From an uncultured Prochlorococcus sp. (GTDB lineage: Bacteria; Cyanobacteriota; Cyanobacteriia; PCC-6307; Cyanobiaceae): a stretch of 38,619 nucleotides of DNA. The DNA lies in assembly GCA_902525075.1 (NCBI GenBank), contig CABZFV010000013.1, positions 1 through 38,619 on the forward strand. The letters run 5' to 3'. The position numbers and the translations under genes are program-made. Of this stretch, positions 17,794 through 27,425 are shown in pieces (the first letter of the stretch is position 1; every line of letters starts with the position of its first letter). The notes under the pieces were generated by a model, which saw nothing but the letters and a program-made list of their open reading frames with translations, did no database searches and was not told where the DNA came from.

Positions 17794-18867
17794 TTAAACA
17801 GTAGCTTTTACTTTTGGATCCAAATCACCTTTTGCGTAAAGATCAGCAAAATAATTAGTGCTGTTTTGTTTGATCTTACTTGCTTGACCTTCGCACCAGA
17901 ACTGCTTGTATCTATCAAGACAAACTTGCTTCATGTATTTTCTAGCAGGCTTGTTGAAATGTCTTGGGTCGAAGTTTGCCTTATCAGCAAATGCTGCCTC
18001 TCTAACCGCGGCAGTGAAAGCAAGTCTGTTATCAGTATCAATGTTAACTTTCCTAACTCCATTTCTTATTCCCTCTTGAATTTCTTCAACAGGAACACCA
18101 TAAGTTTGAGGAATTTCACCGCCATATTTGTTAATGATATCCAACCATTCTTGGGGAACTGAACTAGATCCATGCATTACAAGATGGGTATTTGGAAGTG
18201 CTTTATGAATTTCAGCAATTCTGCTTATTGCAAGAACTTCTCCTGTAGGTTTTCTTGTAAATTTATAAGCACCATGACTTGTACCTATAGCAATAGCTAA
18301 AGCATCGACTTTTGTTTTAGCTACAAAATCTGCAGCTTCTTCAGGATCAGTCAGAAGCATATCTGTAGAAAGTTCACCTTCAAATCCATGACCATCTTCC
18401 GCTTCACCTTTTCCTGTCTCTAATGAACCTAAGCAACCCAACTCTCCTTCAACACTAACTCCAACTGAATGAGCAAAATCTACTACTTTTTTAGTAACTG
18501 CAACATTATATTCGTAACTAGCGGGTGTTTTTGCATCTGCCTCTAGAGAACCGTCCATCATTACTGATGTGAAACCATTTATTGCTGCTGAGTAACATGT
18601 TGATGGCTCATTACCGTGGTCTTGGTGCATTACCACTGGAATATTAGGATATGTTTCTGTAGCAGCAAGGATTAGATGACGTAGGAAAATTTCTCCTGCA
18701 TAATTTCTTGCCCCTCTTGAAGCTTGGAGGATTACAGGACTATCAGTTTCATATGCTGCTTCCATGATTGCTTGAACTTGTTCAAGGTTATTAACATTGA
18801 AAGCTGGAATACCGTAACCATTCTCAGCAGCGTGATCTAAAAGTAGTCTTAGTGGAACGAGGGCCAT
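17794..18867 (-). CDS. cbbA: Class II fructose-bisphosphate aldolase (Calvin cycle type)
   Basis: A zinc-dependent aldolase that condenses dihydroxyacetone phosphate with glyceraldehyde 3-phosphate, and in cyanobacteria also makes sedoheptulose 1,7-bisphosphate. The 357 residues match the CbbA type: [35 protein letters not shown] with a metal His, [20 protein letters not shown], and VMHGSSSVP with a second metal His, followed by [17 protein letters not shown]. It is intact and lies just downstream of a broken class I aldolase on the same strand, so it probably carries the aldolase flux. Confidence 0.96.
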   Translation of the reverse strand: MALVPLRLLLDHAAENGYGIPAFNVNNLEQVQAIMEAAYETDSPVILQASRGARNYAGEIFLRHLILAATETYPNIPVVMHQDHGNEPSTCYSAAINGFTSVMMDGSLEADAKTPASYEYNVAVTKKVVDFAHSVGVSVEGELGCLGSLETGKGEAEDGHGFEGELSTDMLLTDPEEAADFVAKTKVDALAIAIGTSHGAYKFTRKPTGEVLAISRIAEIHKALPNTHLVMHGSSSVPQEWLDIINKYGGEIPQTYGVPVEEIQEGIRNGVRKVNIDTDNRLAFTAAVREAAFADKANFDPRHFNKPARKYMKQVCLDRYKQFWCEGQASKIKQNSTNYFADLYAKGDLDPKVKATV

Positions 18868-18915
18868 AATTAAAATAAGTTAAATGCTATATAAAGCATA
18901 TGTTTCCGAGAGTTT

Positions 18916-18945
18916 AGTATAAAGAGGTATCAAATGTCACGTCAT
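18916..18945 (-). promoter_or_regulatory. Candidate promoter of the class II aldolase gene
   Basis: On the minus strand ATGACG (18940-18945) is followed by an 18-base spacer and TATACT (18916-18921), a fair match to -35 and -10 boxes. This would give a 5' leader of about 40 bases that contains a small ATGCT/AGCAT inverted repeat (18884-18899) close to the start codon. Assigned by eye only. Confidence 0.3.
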
Positions 18946-19015
18946 TAGATATACAAAATACTAAATTAAAGAAACTTATTTTATGAACCAGAGTACATTT
19001 TTAGGATTTTTTTAG

Positions 19016-20083
19016 TTAATAAGTGTAGCCTGCCACAAACAATTGTTCATCAGATGAAGGTTGAGATCCCGCTACATAGGCACCTTTTGAAGCTTCAGAG
19101 TTTGCTTGAGCTCTTGCTATTAATGCTTTTTGACCTCCTTCAACGTCGCTTCCTTTCCAGGCCTTTAAGCATGAATGCTGTAATGCTCTTCCATAGGAGA
19201 ATGAAACATTCTATAAAGCTTTCCTGTAAAGAGTGTTCATATTATTTAGATAAACAGACGCAGCTTCTTCGCTTAACCCTCCTGATAAGAAAACTATTCC
19301 AGGAACAGATGCGGGAACGCATCTTTCCATAGTTCTAATTGTCATTTCAGCAACCTTCATAGGATCAGCCTTTGTTGGACAATCTGCTCCATTAACAGTC
19401 ATAGAAGGTTTTAATAGAGTGCCTTCTAGAAAAACTCCATTTGCTTGGCAGGCACTATAAACCTGCTTTATTACCTCTTCTTGAACTTCAGCAGTTTTTT
19501 CAATAGTATGGTCGCCGTCCATTAAGATTTCAGGTTCAATAATTGGTACTAACCCAGATTCTTGAACTGATCTTGCATACCTTGCTAATCCCCAAGCATT
19601 CTCTTGAATTGATAGTTTTGAAGGACAACCATCATTTGTAATTTGCAGAACTGCTCTCCACTTTGCAAATCAGGCTCCTTGTTCATAATATTTTGCGGCT
19701 CTTTCAACTAACCCATCTAGGCCAGAGCAAAAAGTTTCTACATCTCCTCCTCCTGGAAGTGGATTTAGGCCCTTATCGACCTTTATACCTGGAATAATAC
19801 CTAAATGATTTAGTTTCTTAACCATTGACTCGCCATCTTGGTGATTCTGATAAAGAGTTTCTTCGAAGAGGATTGCTCCACTTATATATTTGCCAAGACC
19901 TTCTGTAGTAAAAAGCATTCCTCTATATGCCTTCCTATTGTCTTCAGTATTCTCAACGCCAATTCCAGCTAGTCTTTTACCTACTGTTTTAGTGGATTCA
20001 TCTACCGCTAATATTCCTTTTCCTTTAGAAGCTAGTAATTGAGCATTTTCTTTGAGCTCATTTTTGTAATAATTTAAAGCCAT
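19016..20083 (-). pseudogene. fda: Class I fructose-bisphosphate aldolase interrupted by two in-frame stops
   Basis: The minus-strand frame from ATG 20083 to TAA 19016-19018 encodes a class I (Schiff-base) aldolase of 355 codons before the stop. Two of these are nonsense: TGA at 19670-19672 (codon 138, between EQGA and FAKWRAVL) and TAG at 19211-19213 (codon 291, between NTLYRKAL and NVSFSYG). No frameshift or deletion is seen; the pieces of 137, 152 and 64 residues are all in one frame. Conserved features survive, including ILAVDESTKTVGKRL, the Schiff-base region LEGTLLKPSM, the phosphate-binding FLSGG and the C-terminal Tyr. By plant and cyanobacterial homology, codon 138 should be Arg and codon 291 Trp, each one base from the stop seen. 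Confidence 0.85.
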
Positions 20084-20186
20084 TCTTTAATAATTCAGTT
20101 CAATTGATTTTTCCAGAATATGAAAAAAAAATAAAATCAATCCAATACTTTATCGGGTGATAATTGCTACTTATAAATGTATAGAC

Positions 20187-21284
20187 TTAAATTTTGATAC
20201 TTAATCCACTTTTGGAAGATTCTCTTATGGCTTCGCAAACTTTATGACTAGCAAGTCCCTCACATAAGCCTGGGATTACAGGTGTTCCATTCATTATACT
20301 CTGGGCCCATAAATTTTGAATTCTCAAAACTGGAGCTATTCTCCCATCAGTCCATGTTTTTTCAAAATTAAAACTTGAATTTGCAGTTAGATTTTGTATT
20401 TTATTTTCGTTGTTTGAATATTTTAAATTAAAACCATGTACATAATCTTTTTGGTTTTCGCTTTTAAGAATTAGTGAACCTTCGCTTCCATATATTTCTA
20501 AACTAAATCCTCTACCATTTTTAGAAATTGATGATAAAGATACCTGACATGGAATAAGATTCGAGCTGTAGTTTGATATTTCTATATTGGCTAAACATAC
20601 ATCTTCACTCGTAACATCATTTAAATCAGATGAATTAGGTAAAGGTCTTTTTTTTATTGATGTTGCTAACTTGCCAGACACGTTTATTGCTTCTCCAAAA
20701 AACCAATTCAACATATCGAATGCATGAGTACCTAAAGCGCCAATAACTCCTCCACCTTTTTCTTCCAATGAATACCAATTCCAGGATCTTTTGGGGTCGG
20801 ATCTACTGCCCATTAACCAATCTAATTTGACTAAATATATATCTCCTAAGATATTTTCATCAATAAGTTTTTTTGTCTGAAGGAAAAGAGGTACTGCTCT
20901 ATATTCAAAATCAACACATACGCTTAAATTATTAATTAAGGATATTCTCTGAAGCTCTTCAATTTCTGAGGAGGATATTGAAACGGGTTTTTCTAGGAGC
21001 AAATTTTTGTTATTCTCTAGAGCTTGTTTTGCTAACTTAAATCTTGATTCAGGAGGAGTGGCAATAATAATTCCATCAATTTTTGGAGATTTAACTAAGT
21101 CTTCCCAATTATGAAAAAAATCTAAGCCTGTTTCTTTTTCTATTATCGATTTTTGCTTTTTCTCGTAATGATAAATTGCTACAGGAGTTAAGTGATCAGA
21201 CTCTTTTAATGCCTCTAAATGAACTCTTTTCCCAAATCCTAGTCCAGCGATTGCTATTTTTAATTTTTTATTTTTAGTATTCAT
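20187..21284 (-). CDS. Gfo/Idh/MocA family oxidoreductase
   Basis: A 365-residue NAD(P)-dependent sugar dehydrogenase-type protein. The N-terminal Rossmann domain has IAIAGLGFGKRVH (GxGxxG-type), then IIATPPESRFKLAKQAL and the hallmark LLEKPVS, whose Lys is the usual catalytic residue. The C-terminal domain contains GGGVIGALGTHAFDMLNW, with the His of the GxHxxD motif. The substrate is unknown; such enzymes act on inositols, glucose or sugar nucleotides. It follows a small secreted-protein gene by two bases, downstream of accD. Confidence 0.88.
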   Translation of the reverse strand: MNTKNKKLKIAIAGLGFGKRVHLEALKESDHLTPVAIYHYEKKQKSIIEKETGLDFFHNWEDLVKSPKIDGIIIATPPESRFKLAKQALENNKNLLLEKPVSISSSEIEELQRISLINNLSVCVDFEYRAVPLFLQTKKLIDENILGDIYLVKLDWLMGSRSDPKRSWNWYSLEEKGGGVIGALGTHAFDMLNWFFGEAINVSGKLATSIKKRPLPNSSDLNDVTSEDVCLANIEISNYSSNLIPCQVSLSSISKNGRGFSLEIYGSEGSLILKSENQKDYVHGFNLKYSNNENKIQNLTANSSFNFEKTWTDGRIAPVLRIQNLWAQSIMNGTPVIPGLCEGLASHKVCEAIRESSKSGLSIKI

Positions 21285-21286
21285 TC

Positions 21287-21679
21287 TTATTCATTAATAA
21301 ACTCTGAACAGCTATTTTCAATAACAACATCTATAAGTTCATCATTATTAGAAGTTTGCCATTGTGAATTGAATTGAGGTATTCCATTTATGGAAGTATC
21401 TTTGAACTTTTTTTCATCGCAATTAATTCTCATTACATAAAGTGATAACTCTCCATCTTCATCCGAATTAGTTGGATTTTTAAAGAACTTTGTTAAGACA
21501 CTTATTTCACCATTTGTAAGCGGCTTAATACTACCTTTATCAAGCCATTCTTTCCCTTCATTATTCTCTTTTAGTAGGAGCCAGTCAACATTTCCTATTC
21601 CATAAGAATATGGAGCAAAATTTAAAATAAAAAATAAAAGGCTTAAAGAAAAATAAAAGAAATTTGAAATAATCCTCAT
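21287..21679 (-). CDS. Small secreted protein, surface-adhesin-E-like
   Basis: A 130-residue protein with a signal peptide or membrane anchor at residues about 5-27. The mature part has the pattern DWLLLKENNEGKEWLDKGSI, followed by a strand-rich domain and two cysteines (INCDEKK and ENSCSEF) that could form a disulfide. The layout, in which a Trp opens the domain and a D.gSi segment follows, resembles the small beta-domain family named after surface-adhesin protein E. In cyanobacteria it is only a predicted exported protein. It is packed between accD (1 base) and the oxidoreductase (2 bases). Confidence 0.6.
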   Translation of the reverse strand: MRIISNFFYFSLSLLFFILNFAPYSYGIGNVDWLLLKENNEGKEWLDKGSIKPLTNGEISVLTKFFKNPTNSDEDGELSLYVMRINCDEKKFKDTSINGIPQFNSQWQTSNNDELIDVVIENSCSEFINE

Positions 21680-21680
21680 T

Positions 21681-22562
21681 TTAAATATTTGCTTTTACAA
21701 GTTCTTTTACACCATGAATTTTTAAAATTTTAGTCAAAGTATCCTTGAGATCTTTCCTTTTAACTATTACATCAACAAAACCATGCTCAAGTAGATATTC
21801 AGCTGTTTGAAAATTATCGGGTAATTTTTCTCTTAATGTTTGTTCTATAACCCTTCTTCCAGCAAAACCAATAAGAGCTTTGGGTTCCGCCAAAATTAAA
21901 TCACCTAACATTGCAAAGCTTGCTGTTACCCCTCCAGTGGTGGGATGAGTTAACAAGGGCATATAAAGAAGATTTTTTTCTTTATGTTTTTTTAATGCTC
22001 CAGATATTTTTGCCATTTGCATGAGACTTAACATGCCTTCTTGCATTCTTGCCCCTCCTGATGCGCAAACAATAAGAATTGGGAAATTTTCTAAAGTTGC
22101 TTTCTCAATTATCCTTGTAATCTTTTCACCAACTACTGAACCCATGGATCCCCCCATGAATCGAAAGTCCATAACAGCTAATGCTAAAGGCATTGAATTT
22201 ACAGAACAGATACCTGTTACGACTCCATCTCTTAAACCTGTCCCTGCTTGACTTTCTTTAATTCGATCAGCATACGCTCTTCTATCTTTAAAACCTAAAG
22301 GATCTGTAGGACTTAGTGAACTATCAAACTCCTCGAATGAATTTTTGTCAGCAATTATATTTATCCTTTCATCGCTATTAATCCTATTGTGGTGTCCACA
22401 ATTACTACAAACATTGAAATTTGAAATGAGGTCTTTTCTATAGGCTACTTGCGAACATTCTGAACATTTAACCCACAAACCATCTCCCTCATCAGTATCT
22501 TGCGAAACTTTCCCAACAAATTGATCTTTACGCCTTGCGGCAAACCAGTCGATTAATGACAC
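21681..22562 (-). CDS. accD: Acetyl-CoA carboxylase carboxyltransferase beta subunit
   Basis: AccD with AccA transfers the carboxyl group from carboxybiotin to acetyl-CoA, the first step of fatty acid synthesis. The 293 residues have the N-terminal zinc ribbon Cys33-x2-Cys36-x15-Cys52-x2-Cys55, and the crotonase-like core with [40 protein letters not shown], and [11 protein letters not shown]. Length is normal. It leads a minus-strand group with the secreted protein and oxidoreductase. Confidence 0.97.
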   Translation of the reverse strand: MSLIDWFAARRKDQFVGKVSQDTDEGDGLWVKCSECSQVAYRKDLISNFNVCSNCGHHNRINSDERINIIADKNSFEEFDSSLSPTDPLGFKDRRAYADRIKESQAGTGLRDGVVTGICSVNSMPLALAVMDFRFMGGSMGSVVGEKITRIIEKATLENFPILIVCASGGARMQEGMLSLMQMAKISGALKKHKEKNLLYMPLLTHPTTGGVTASFAMLGDLILAEPKALIGFAGRRVIEQTLREKLPDNFQTAEYLLEHGFVDVIVKRKDLKDTLTKILKIHGVKELVKANI

Positions 22563-22702
22563 AACGTTTTCTGTTTTTTCTATTTAAATCTAAATAAGGC
22601 ACTTTTATCAAGAAAGATATATAAAAATTTGAAATCCTTTAGATTAAAAACACTTCAAAGTAAAAAATATAATGATTTGAGTTGATAATCCAAAATTAAA
22701 TA

Positions 22703-23599
22703 TTATTTATTTTTCTCCTCAATCATTTTATGAATTATTGGAGTAAGAATTAGTTCCATTGCAAATCCCATTTTTCCTCCATTTACAACGATACTTGTTG
22801 GACTTGACATAAATGAATCGTTAATCATTCCTAGCAAGTATTGAAAATCAATCCCCCATTTCTCTCTTGCACCTTTTCTGAAATGTATGATCACAAAGCT
22901 CTCATCAGGAGTTGGGATATTCCTGCATATGAAAGGATTAGAGGTGTCAATTGTGGGAATTCTTTGGAAATTAATATCGGTTTTGCTGAATTGTGGGCAT
23001 ATGTGATTTATATAATCAGGCATTCTTCTCAATATAGTATCCACAATGGTTTCCGCTGAGTAACCTCTTTCTGCGTTATCTCTATGGATTTTTTGAATCC
23101 ACTCTAAATTTGTTATCGGAACAACACCAACAAGTAAATCAGCATAAGAGGCAACATTATATCCATCACCTTCTACCCCGCCATGTAAACCCTCATAAAA
23201 AAGTACATCTGTTCCCTCAGGAATATCTTCCCATGGAGTAAATTGTCCAGGTTCTAAGGATGTTCCAAGTCTTGTATTATGTTCTTCTGCTTCTTCGAGA
23301 CTATGTAGGTAATATCTTTTCTTTCCTCCTCCAGTTTCACCATAGATTTTAAAAAGTTCTTCTAGCTTGTCAAAAAGATTAGCCTCTGGACCAAAATGAG
23401 AGAAATTTTCACCTTTTGAAAGAGCGTCTGCCATAGCTTTTTTCATAGGCATTCTTTCAAATCTGTGGTAACTATCACCTTCTACAACTGCAGGAACAAT
23501 ATCTTCTCTGGCAAAAATATGCTCAAAGGCTCTTTTTACTGTACTTGTTCCTGCTCCTGAAGATCCTGTTACAGCAACTACTGGATGACGTTTTGACAT
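22703..23599 (-). CDS. prk: Phosphoribulokinase, proteobacterial (class I) type
   Basis: PRK makes ribulose 1,5-bisphosphate, the CO2 acceptor of Rubisco. The 298 residues match the short proteobacterial form rather than the roughly 330-residue plant and beta-cyanobacterial form: P-loop GSSGAGTST (12-20), EGDSYHRF, FYEGLHGGVEG, VPITNLEWIQKIHRD, ILRRMPDYI, DINFQRIPTIDTSNPF and a C-terminal LILTPIIHKM. The cysteine pair used for thioredoxin control in plants is absent; the only cysteines are far from the P-loop. Its presence fits the alpha-cyanobacterial carbon-fixation gene set, which includes a proteobacterial-type Rubisco. Confidence 0.93.
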   Translation of the reverse strand: MSKRHPVVAVTGSSGAGTSTVKRAFEHIFAREDIVPAVVEGDSYHRFERMPMKKAMADALSKGENFSHFGPEANLFDKLEELFKIYGETGGGKKRYYLHSLEEAEEHNTRLGTSLEPGQFTPWEDIPEGTDVLFYEGLHGGVEGDGYNVASYADLLVGVVPITNLEWIQKIHRDNAERGYSAETIVDTILRRMPDYINHICPQFSKTDINFQRIPTIDTSNPFICRNIPTPDESFVIIHFRKGAREKWGIDFQYLLGMINDSFMSSPTSIVVNGGKMGFAMELILTPIIHKMIEEKNK

Positions 23600-23688
23600 T
23601 TTTTAAAAACAATATCTAATGATTCTGACAGGTCATATGCCAACTTTATGTTTTACTTAAAAATATTTTTTTATTTATTAATTTTTTT

Positions 23689-24762
23689 TTAAATTTCTTC
23701 GATTATTTTATCTCCGATTTCACTGCAAGATAATACTTCGGAAGACCGATCAGCTAAATCGGCTGTTCTAAATCCTTTTGATAAAACTTTATCAATGGCA
23801 GTTTCTAAATTTTCTGCAGCTTCTTCTTCATTTAATCCGATTTTTAACATCATTGAAGCAGATAAAAGCATTGCAATAGGATTCGCTATGTTTTTACCAG
23901 CTATATCAGGAGCCGAACCATGAACAGGTTCAAAAACTCCTGGACCATCATTGTTTAGAGAAGCAGACGGAAGCATACCAATAGAACCAGTTAACATTGC
24001 GGCTAAGTCGCTTAAAATATCTCCAAATAAATTACTTGTTAAAATTACATCAAATTGACCAGGATCTCTTACTAATTGCATTGCTGCATTATCAACGTAC
24101 ATATTGCTTAGAGATATATTTCTATCTTTTGAGGTGATATTTAAAACTGTATCTCTCCATAATTGACTAACCTCAAGAACGTTTGATTTATCAACAGAAC
24201 ATATTTTTTTATTTCTTTGGTTAGCAATTTTTATTGCTATTTCTGTTATTCTCTCTATCTCGGCCGAATCATAAACCATCGTATTGAAAGCTTTTGGTAT
24301 TTTTGTATCTGTTATATGTCCTCTTGGTTTTCCAAAATAAATTCCCCCTATTAATTCTCTTACAACAATAAGATCTACATGCTCAACGATTTCTTTTTTT
24401 AATGTACTTGCATCTAGTAGAGATTTTCTTATTTTGACAGGCCTGATATTTGCGAAGAGGTTTAGGGCGGATCTTAACTTTAGTAATCCACTTTCTGGCC
24501 TTAATTCTCTTGCAAGAGAGTCATATTTAATATCTCCTACACATGCTAAAAGTACAGCATCACTTTTTTTGCATTGATCAAGTGTCTTATCTGGAGCAGG
24601 ACTCCCATATTTTTCATAAGCTATCCCTCCAAATAATTCTTCAATAATCTCAATATCGAAATTATGATTTTTTGAAAGCTTTTTTAAAATTTTTTTTGAA
24701 ACTTCTGAAATCTCTGGTCCAATTCCATCCCCTGACAATAAAACTATCTTATATTTATTCAT
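23689..24762 (-). CDS. leuB: 3-isopropylmalate dehydrogenase
   Basis: LeuB oxidatively decarboxylates 3-isopropylmalate in leucine synthesis. The 357 residues have LLSGDGIGPEI at the N-terminus, LRPESGLLKLRSALNLFANIRPVK (substrate-binding arginines), VVRELIGGIYFG, the divalent-metal aspartates in YVDNAAMQL and TSNLFGDILSDLAA, and the NAD-site GVFEPVHGSAPDIAGK. It is the last gene of a long tightly spaced minus-strand run, 29 bases after lpxD. Confidence 0.96.
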   Translation of the reverse strand: MNKYKIVLLSGDGIGPEISEVSKKILKKLSKNHNFDIEIIEELFGGIAYEKYGSPAPDKTLDQCKKSDAVLLACVGDIKYDSLARELRPESGLLKLRSALNLFANIRPVKIRKSLLDASTLKKEIVEHVDLIVVRELIGGIYFGKPRGHITDTKIPKAFNTMVYDSAEIERITEIAIKIANQRNKKICSVDKSNVLEVSQLWRDTVLNITSKDRNISLSNMYVDNAAMQLVRDPGQFDVILTSNLFGDILSDLAAMLTGSIGMLPSASLNNDGPGVFEPVHGSAPDIAGKNIANPIAMLLSASMMLKIGLNEEEAAENLETAIDKVLSKGFRTADLADRSSEVLSCSEIGDKIIEEI

Positions 24763-24791
24763 TTGAATTTTTGTTTATTAAAAACAATAAA

Positions 24792-25826
24792 TTATTGCTT
24801 GTCTAATTGTCTAAGTTTTTTGGCTAATTCTGGTAATTTTTTAAAAATACTTGAACTCCTTAGCCATGATTTATTTTCCATCGCGGGGAAACCACTAATT
24901 ATCTTACCATCTTCTATGTCACAATGGATTCCGCATTTTGAACTCGCAATGACATTATTCCCAACTTTTACTCTATTATTGACTCCTACTTGCCCTGCCA
25001 AAATAACACCATCTCCAATATTTGCTCCTCCAGCTATACCAACTTGAGCTGCAAATGCACAATTCTTTCCAATTTTAACTCCATGACCTATTTGTATTAA
25101 ATTATCTAATTTTGTTCCCTCATCAATAAAAGTAAATCCAACTGCGGGCCTATCAATACAACAATTCGTTCCAATTTCAACAAAACTCATTATTTTTACA
25201 CCACCCTTTTGAGGCATCTTTACCCATTTGCCATTTTTAGGAATAAAACCAAATCCCTCTGATCCAATAACAGAATTTGAATTAATTACACAATTATTTT
25301 TTAGAGTGGTATTTTCATAAATAACACAATTTGGATGAATTATATTATTGTTTCCTATTAGAACATTGCCTAAAATTGATGCTCCAGAAAGAATGCGATT
25401 ATTGTCACCAATTACAGTATTTTCTCCAATATAGACATTAGGTCCAATATGGCAATCTGCTCCAATTATTGCTGTTTTATCTATAACCGCTGAAGCGTGA
25501 ATTCCTGATTTGAAATTAATAGTTTTATATAAAAAATCCAATACTTCTGCAAATGCAATTCTTGGATTTTTAACGATTATGTTTGATATATTGAGTTTCT
25601 TTAGGGCACTAACGATTTCATCGTTATTAGTAGTTATTATTGCTGATGCTTTAGTTTGATCTAATTTTTCTTTAAGGATATTATTTTCTTCTAAAAAAGA
25701 TATTTGATGTTTAACTGCAGCATCTAATGAGGCAGCATCATCTATATTTAAATCTTCAAAAATATTGGCACTAATAAAATTTGAATTTCCTTTTTTTATT
25801 AGATCAACTAAATCACTTAAAAGCAT
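24792..25826 (-). CDS. lpxD: UDP-3-O-acylglucosamine N-acyltransferase
   Basis: LpxD adds the N-linked acyl chain in lipid A synthesis. The 344 residues have an N-terminal uridine-binding region and then a long left-handed beta helix of hexapeptide repeats (for example IGADCHIGPNVYIGENTVIGDN). The catalytic His is in LIQIGHGVKIG, and the end contains VSGFPAMENKSW. It is one of two LPS genes in the window, with lptB. It sits between proB (20 bases) and leuB (29 bases). Confidence 0.94.
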   Translation of the reverse strand: MLLSDLVDLIKKGNSNFISANIFEDLNIDDAASLDAAVKHQISFLEENNILKEKLDQTKASAIITTNNDEIVSALKKLNISNIIVKNPRIAFAEVLDFLYKTINFKSGIHASAVIDKTAIIGADCHIGPNVYIGENTVIGDNNRILSGASILGNVLIGNNNIIHPNCVIYENTTLKNNCVINSNSVIGSEGFGFIPKNGKWVKMPQKGGVKIMSFVEIGTNCCIDRPAVGFTFIDEGTKLDNLIQIGHGVKIGKNCAFAAQVGIAGGANIGDGVILAGQVGVNNRVKVGNNVIASSKCGIHCDIEDGKIISGFPAMENKSWLRSSSIFKKLPELAKKLRQLDKQ

Positions 25827-25846
25827 TTTTCAGTTTTAATTTTTTT

Positions 25847-26929
25847 CTAAGAGAGAGCAAGAACATCTCTGTGTACGACAATTATCGAGGAGTTGTTATT
25901 TTCTTTATTATTTAAGATACTTCTTAATTTGTCGCTACTTATTGATACTAAACCTTTTGCAACCTCTTTATCATTTGTATTTACGATTTTAACTGCCTGA
26001 TTAATCGTAAAGTTTCCTTCTACATTCTTAACACCAACCGCTAAAAGTGAGGCACCTTTTTTTTTGATTGCAAATGAAGCGCCATCATCTAAAGTGATTT
26101 TCCCTACTGTTTGAATTGCATGTGAAAGCCAACTTTTTTTGTTTCCTATAGGTTTTTCTAATGGATAAAATAAAGTTCCAATTTTATTATCATTAAAAAT
26201 TTCAATTAAGTTTTTTTTATTAGTTCCATCAACTAGTTGGACTTCGACTCCTCCTTTTGTTGCTATTTCTGCAGAAATTAATTTTGTAGAAATTCCTCCT
26301 GTTCCCCATTCATTATTTGAGTTTTGATTATTTTTATCTTTAATATCCTTTAATTCACTATTATGAACTTCTTTAATAGGTTGCGCATCTTGATTATTAC
26401 GTGGATCTTTTGAGTATAGATTTTCAATATCAGTTAATAAAATAAGCTTGTTAGCATTTATAGCCAAGGCAACTAAAGCAGAGAGGGTATCATTATCTCC
26501 ATATTTAAGCTCTTCATTTGCTACGGTATCATTTTCATTTACTATTGGGATAACATTTAAATCGATTAATTTTTTTAAAGTTTTAGAAGCGTTATTAAAG
26601 GATTCTCGTGAATTGAAATCAGCTTTAGTTATTAAAATTTGAGCAATATTATGACCTAATTTATTAAATACTTTATCGTATAAGGACATTAAATTAACTT
26701 GACCTACTGCAGCAGTAGCTTGAAGGGTACTTAAATCATTTGGTCTCGTTTTAATATTTAATTTTTGGCAACCTAATCCAACAGCTCCACTAGTTACTAA
26801 GATTAATTTGTTTCCTTTTGAAAGAAAATTTGTAAAGGATCTAGAAAGGTTTTCAATAACTTCTTCTGTAGATGTTTCCTCTGTTCCTCTTAAAATACTA
26901 GTACCAATTTTTATAACCCAAGTTTTCAT
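25847..26929 (-). CDS. proB: Glutamate 5-kinase
   Basis: ProB phosphorylates glutamate at the start of proline synthesis. The 360 residues have the amino-acid kinase domain: [51 protein letters not shown] and [17 protein letters not shown]-terminal PUA-like domain follows ([26 protein letters not shown]). Its start overlaps the stop of the YqeG gene by four bases (ATGA), so translation is coupled. Confidence 0.95.
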   Translation of the reverse strand: MKTWVIKIGTSILRGTEETSTEEVIENLSRSFTNFLSKGNKLILVTSGAVGLGCQKLNIKTRPNDLSTLQATAAVGQVNLMSLYDKVFNKLGHNIAQILITKADFNSRESFNNASKTLKKLIDLNVIPIVNENDTVANEELKYGDNDTLSALVALAINANKLILLTDIENLYSKDPRNNQDAQPIKEVHNSELKDIKDKNNQNSNNEWGTGGISTKLISAEIATKGGVEVQLVDGTNKKNLIEIFNDNKIGTLFYPLEKPIGNKKSWLSHAIQTVGKITLDDGASFAIKKKGASLLAVGVKNVEGNFTINQAVKIVNTNDKEVAKGLVSISSDKLRSILNNKENNNSSIIVVHRDVLALS

Positions 26930-27420
26930 TTTATAAAATGAGAAATTAATTTTTCTATTATCAAAGTTAAATTAAATTTTATAGGCAAGCCATCTCTATT
27001 TAATCGCTTAACTAATATTGTTTTTATCTCACATCTATTCCCAACAATAATATCTGTAAAAATCCTGTCGCCAATAATGGCTATATTTTTTGGCTCTCTG
27101 CCAATTTCTTTGATAGCAGACAAAGTTGCTTTTTTTCTTGGTTTTGATGCATTGTATTTATACCTTAAATTTAATTCTTTCGCTATTTTTGCGATTCTTT
27201 TTTTTGATGGATTATTACTTATTAGATATAAGGAGAAAAGTTTTTTAGATTCTATGATCCAATTTTTTACAGCTTTTGGGATTATATTAGATTTTCTATT
27301 TACTAGAGTTCCATCCACATCTAGCAATAAAGAATTAATTCCTTTTTTTTGCAATTCAGATTGAGAAATATTATATATTGGTAAGTCTGAATCCCAATTG
27401 ACTTTTAGGATAGATCTCAT
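26926..27420 (-). CDS. YqeG family HAD-type phosphatase
   Basis: A 164-residue HAD-fold protein. Motif I is [10 protein letters not shown] (about 31-40), with the nucleophile Asp and general acid Asp; motif II is LISNNPS; a Lys for motif III lies in ASKPRKKA; and the last motif is [14 protein letters not shown]. Length and motifs match the YqeG/GEP4-like family; the mitochondrial and plant members dephosphorylate phosphatidylglycerophosphate. A PGP phosphatase role is attractive because pgsA, the preceding enzyme, is also in this window, but it is an inference. It overlaps proB by four bases. Confidence 0.85.
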   Translation of the reverse strand: MRSILKVNWDSDLPIYNISQSELQKKGINSLLLDVDGTLVNRKSNIIPKAVKNWIIESKKLFSLYLISNNPSKKRIAKIAKELNLRYKYNASKPRKKATLSAIKEIGREPKNIAIIGDRIFTDIIVGNRCEIKTILVKRLNRDGLPIKFNLTLIIEKLISHFIK

Positions 27421-27425
27421 TGATT

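Noticed and set aside
19054..19332. Plus-strand ORF over the aldolase C-terminal end
   Set aside because: It is antisense to the aldolase frame, with Leu-rich low-information sequence and no family match.
19670..19672. TGA in the class I aldolase as recoding or selenocysteine
   Set aside because: TGA and TAG both act as ordinary stops elsewhere (for example gnd and typA), the expected residue is Arg rather than Cys, and a second, different stop follows 152 codons later.
19211..20083. Frameshift in the class I aldolase
   Set aside because: All three pieces lie in the same reading frame; only base substitutions are needed to explain the stops.
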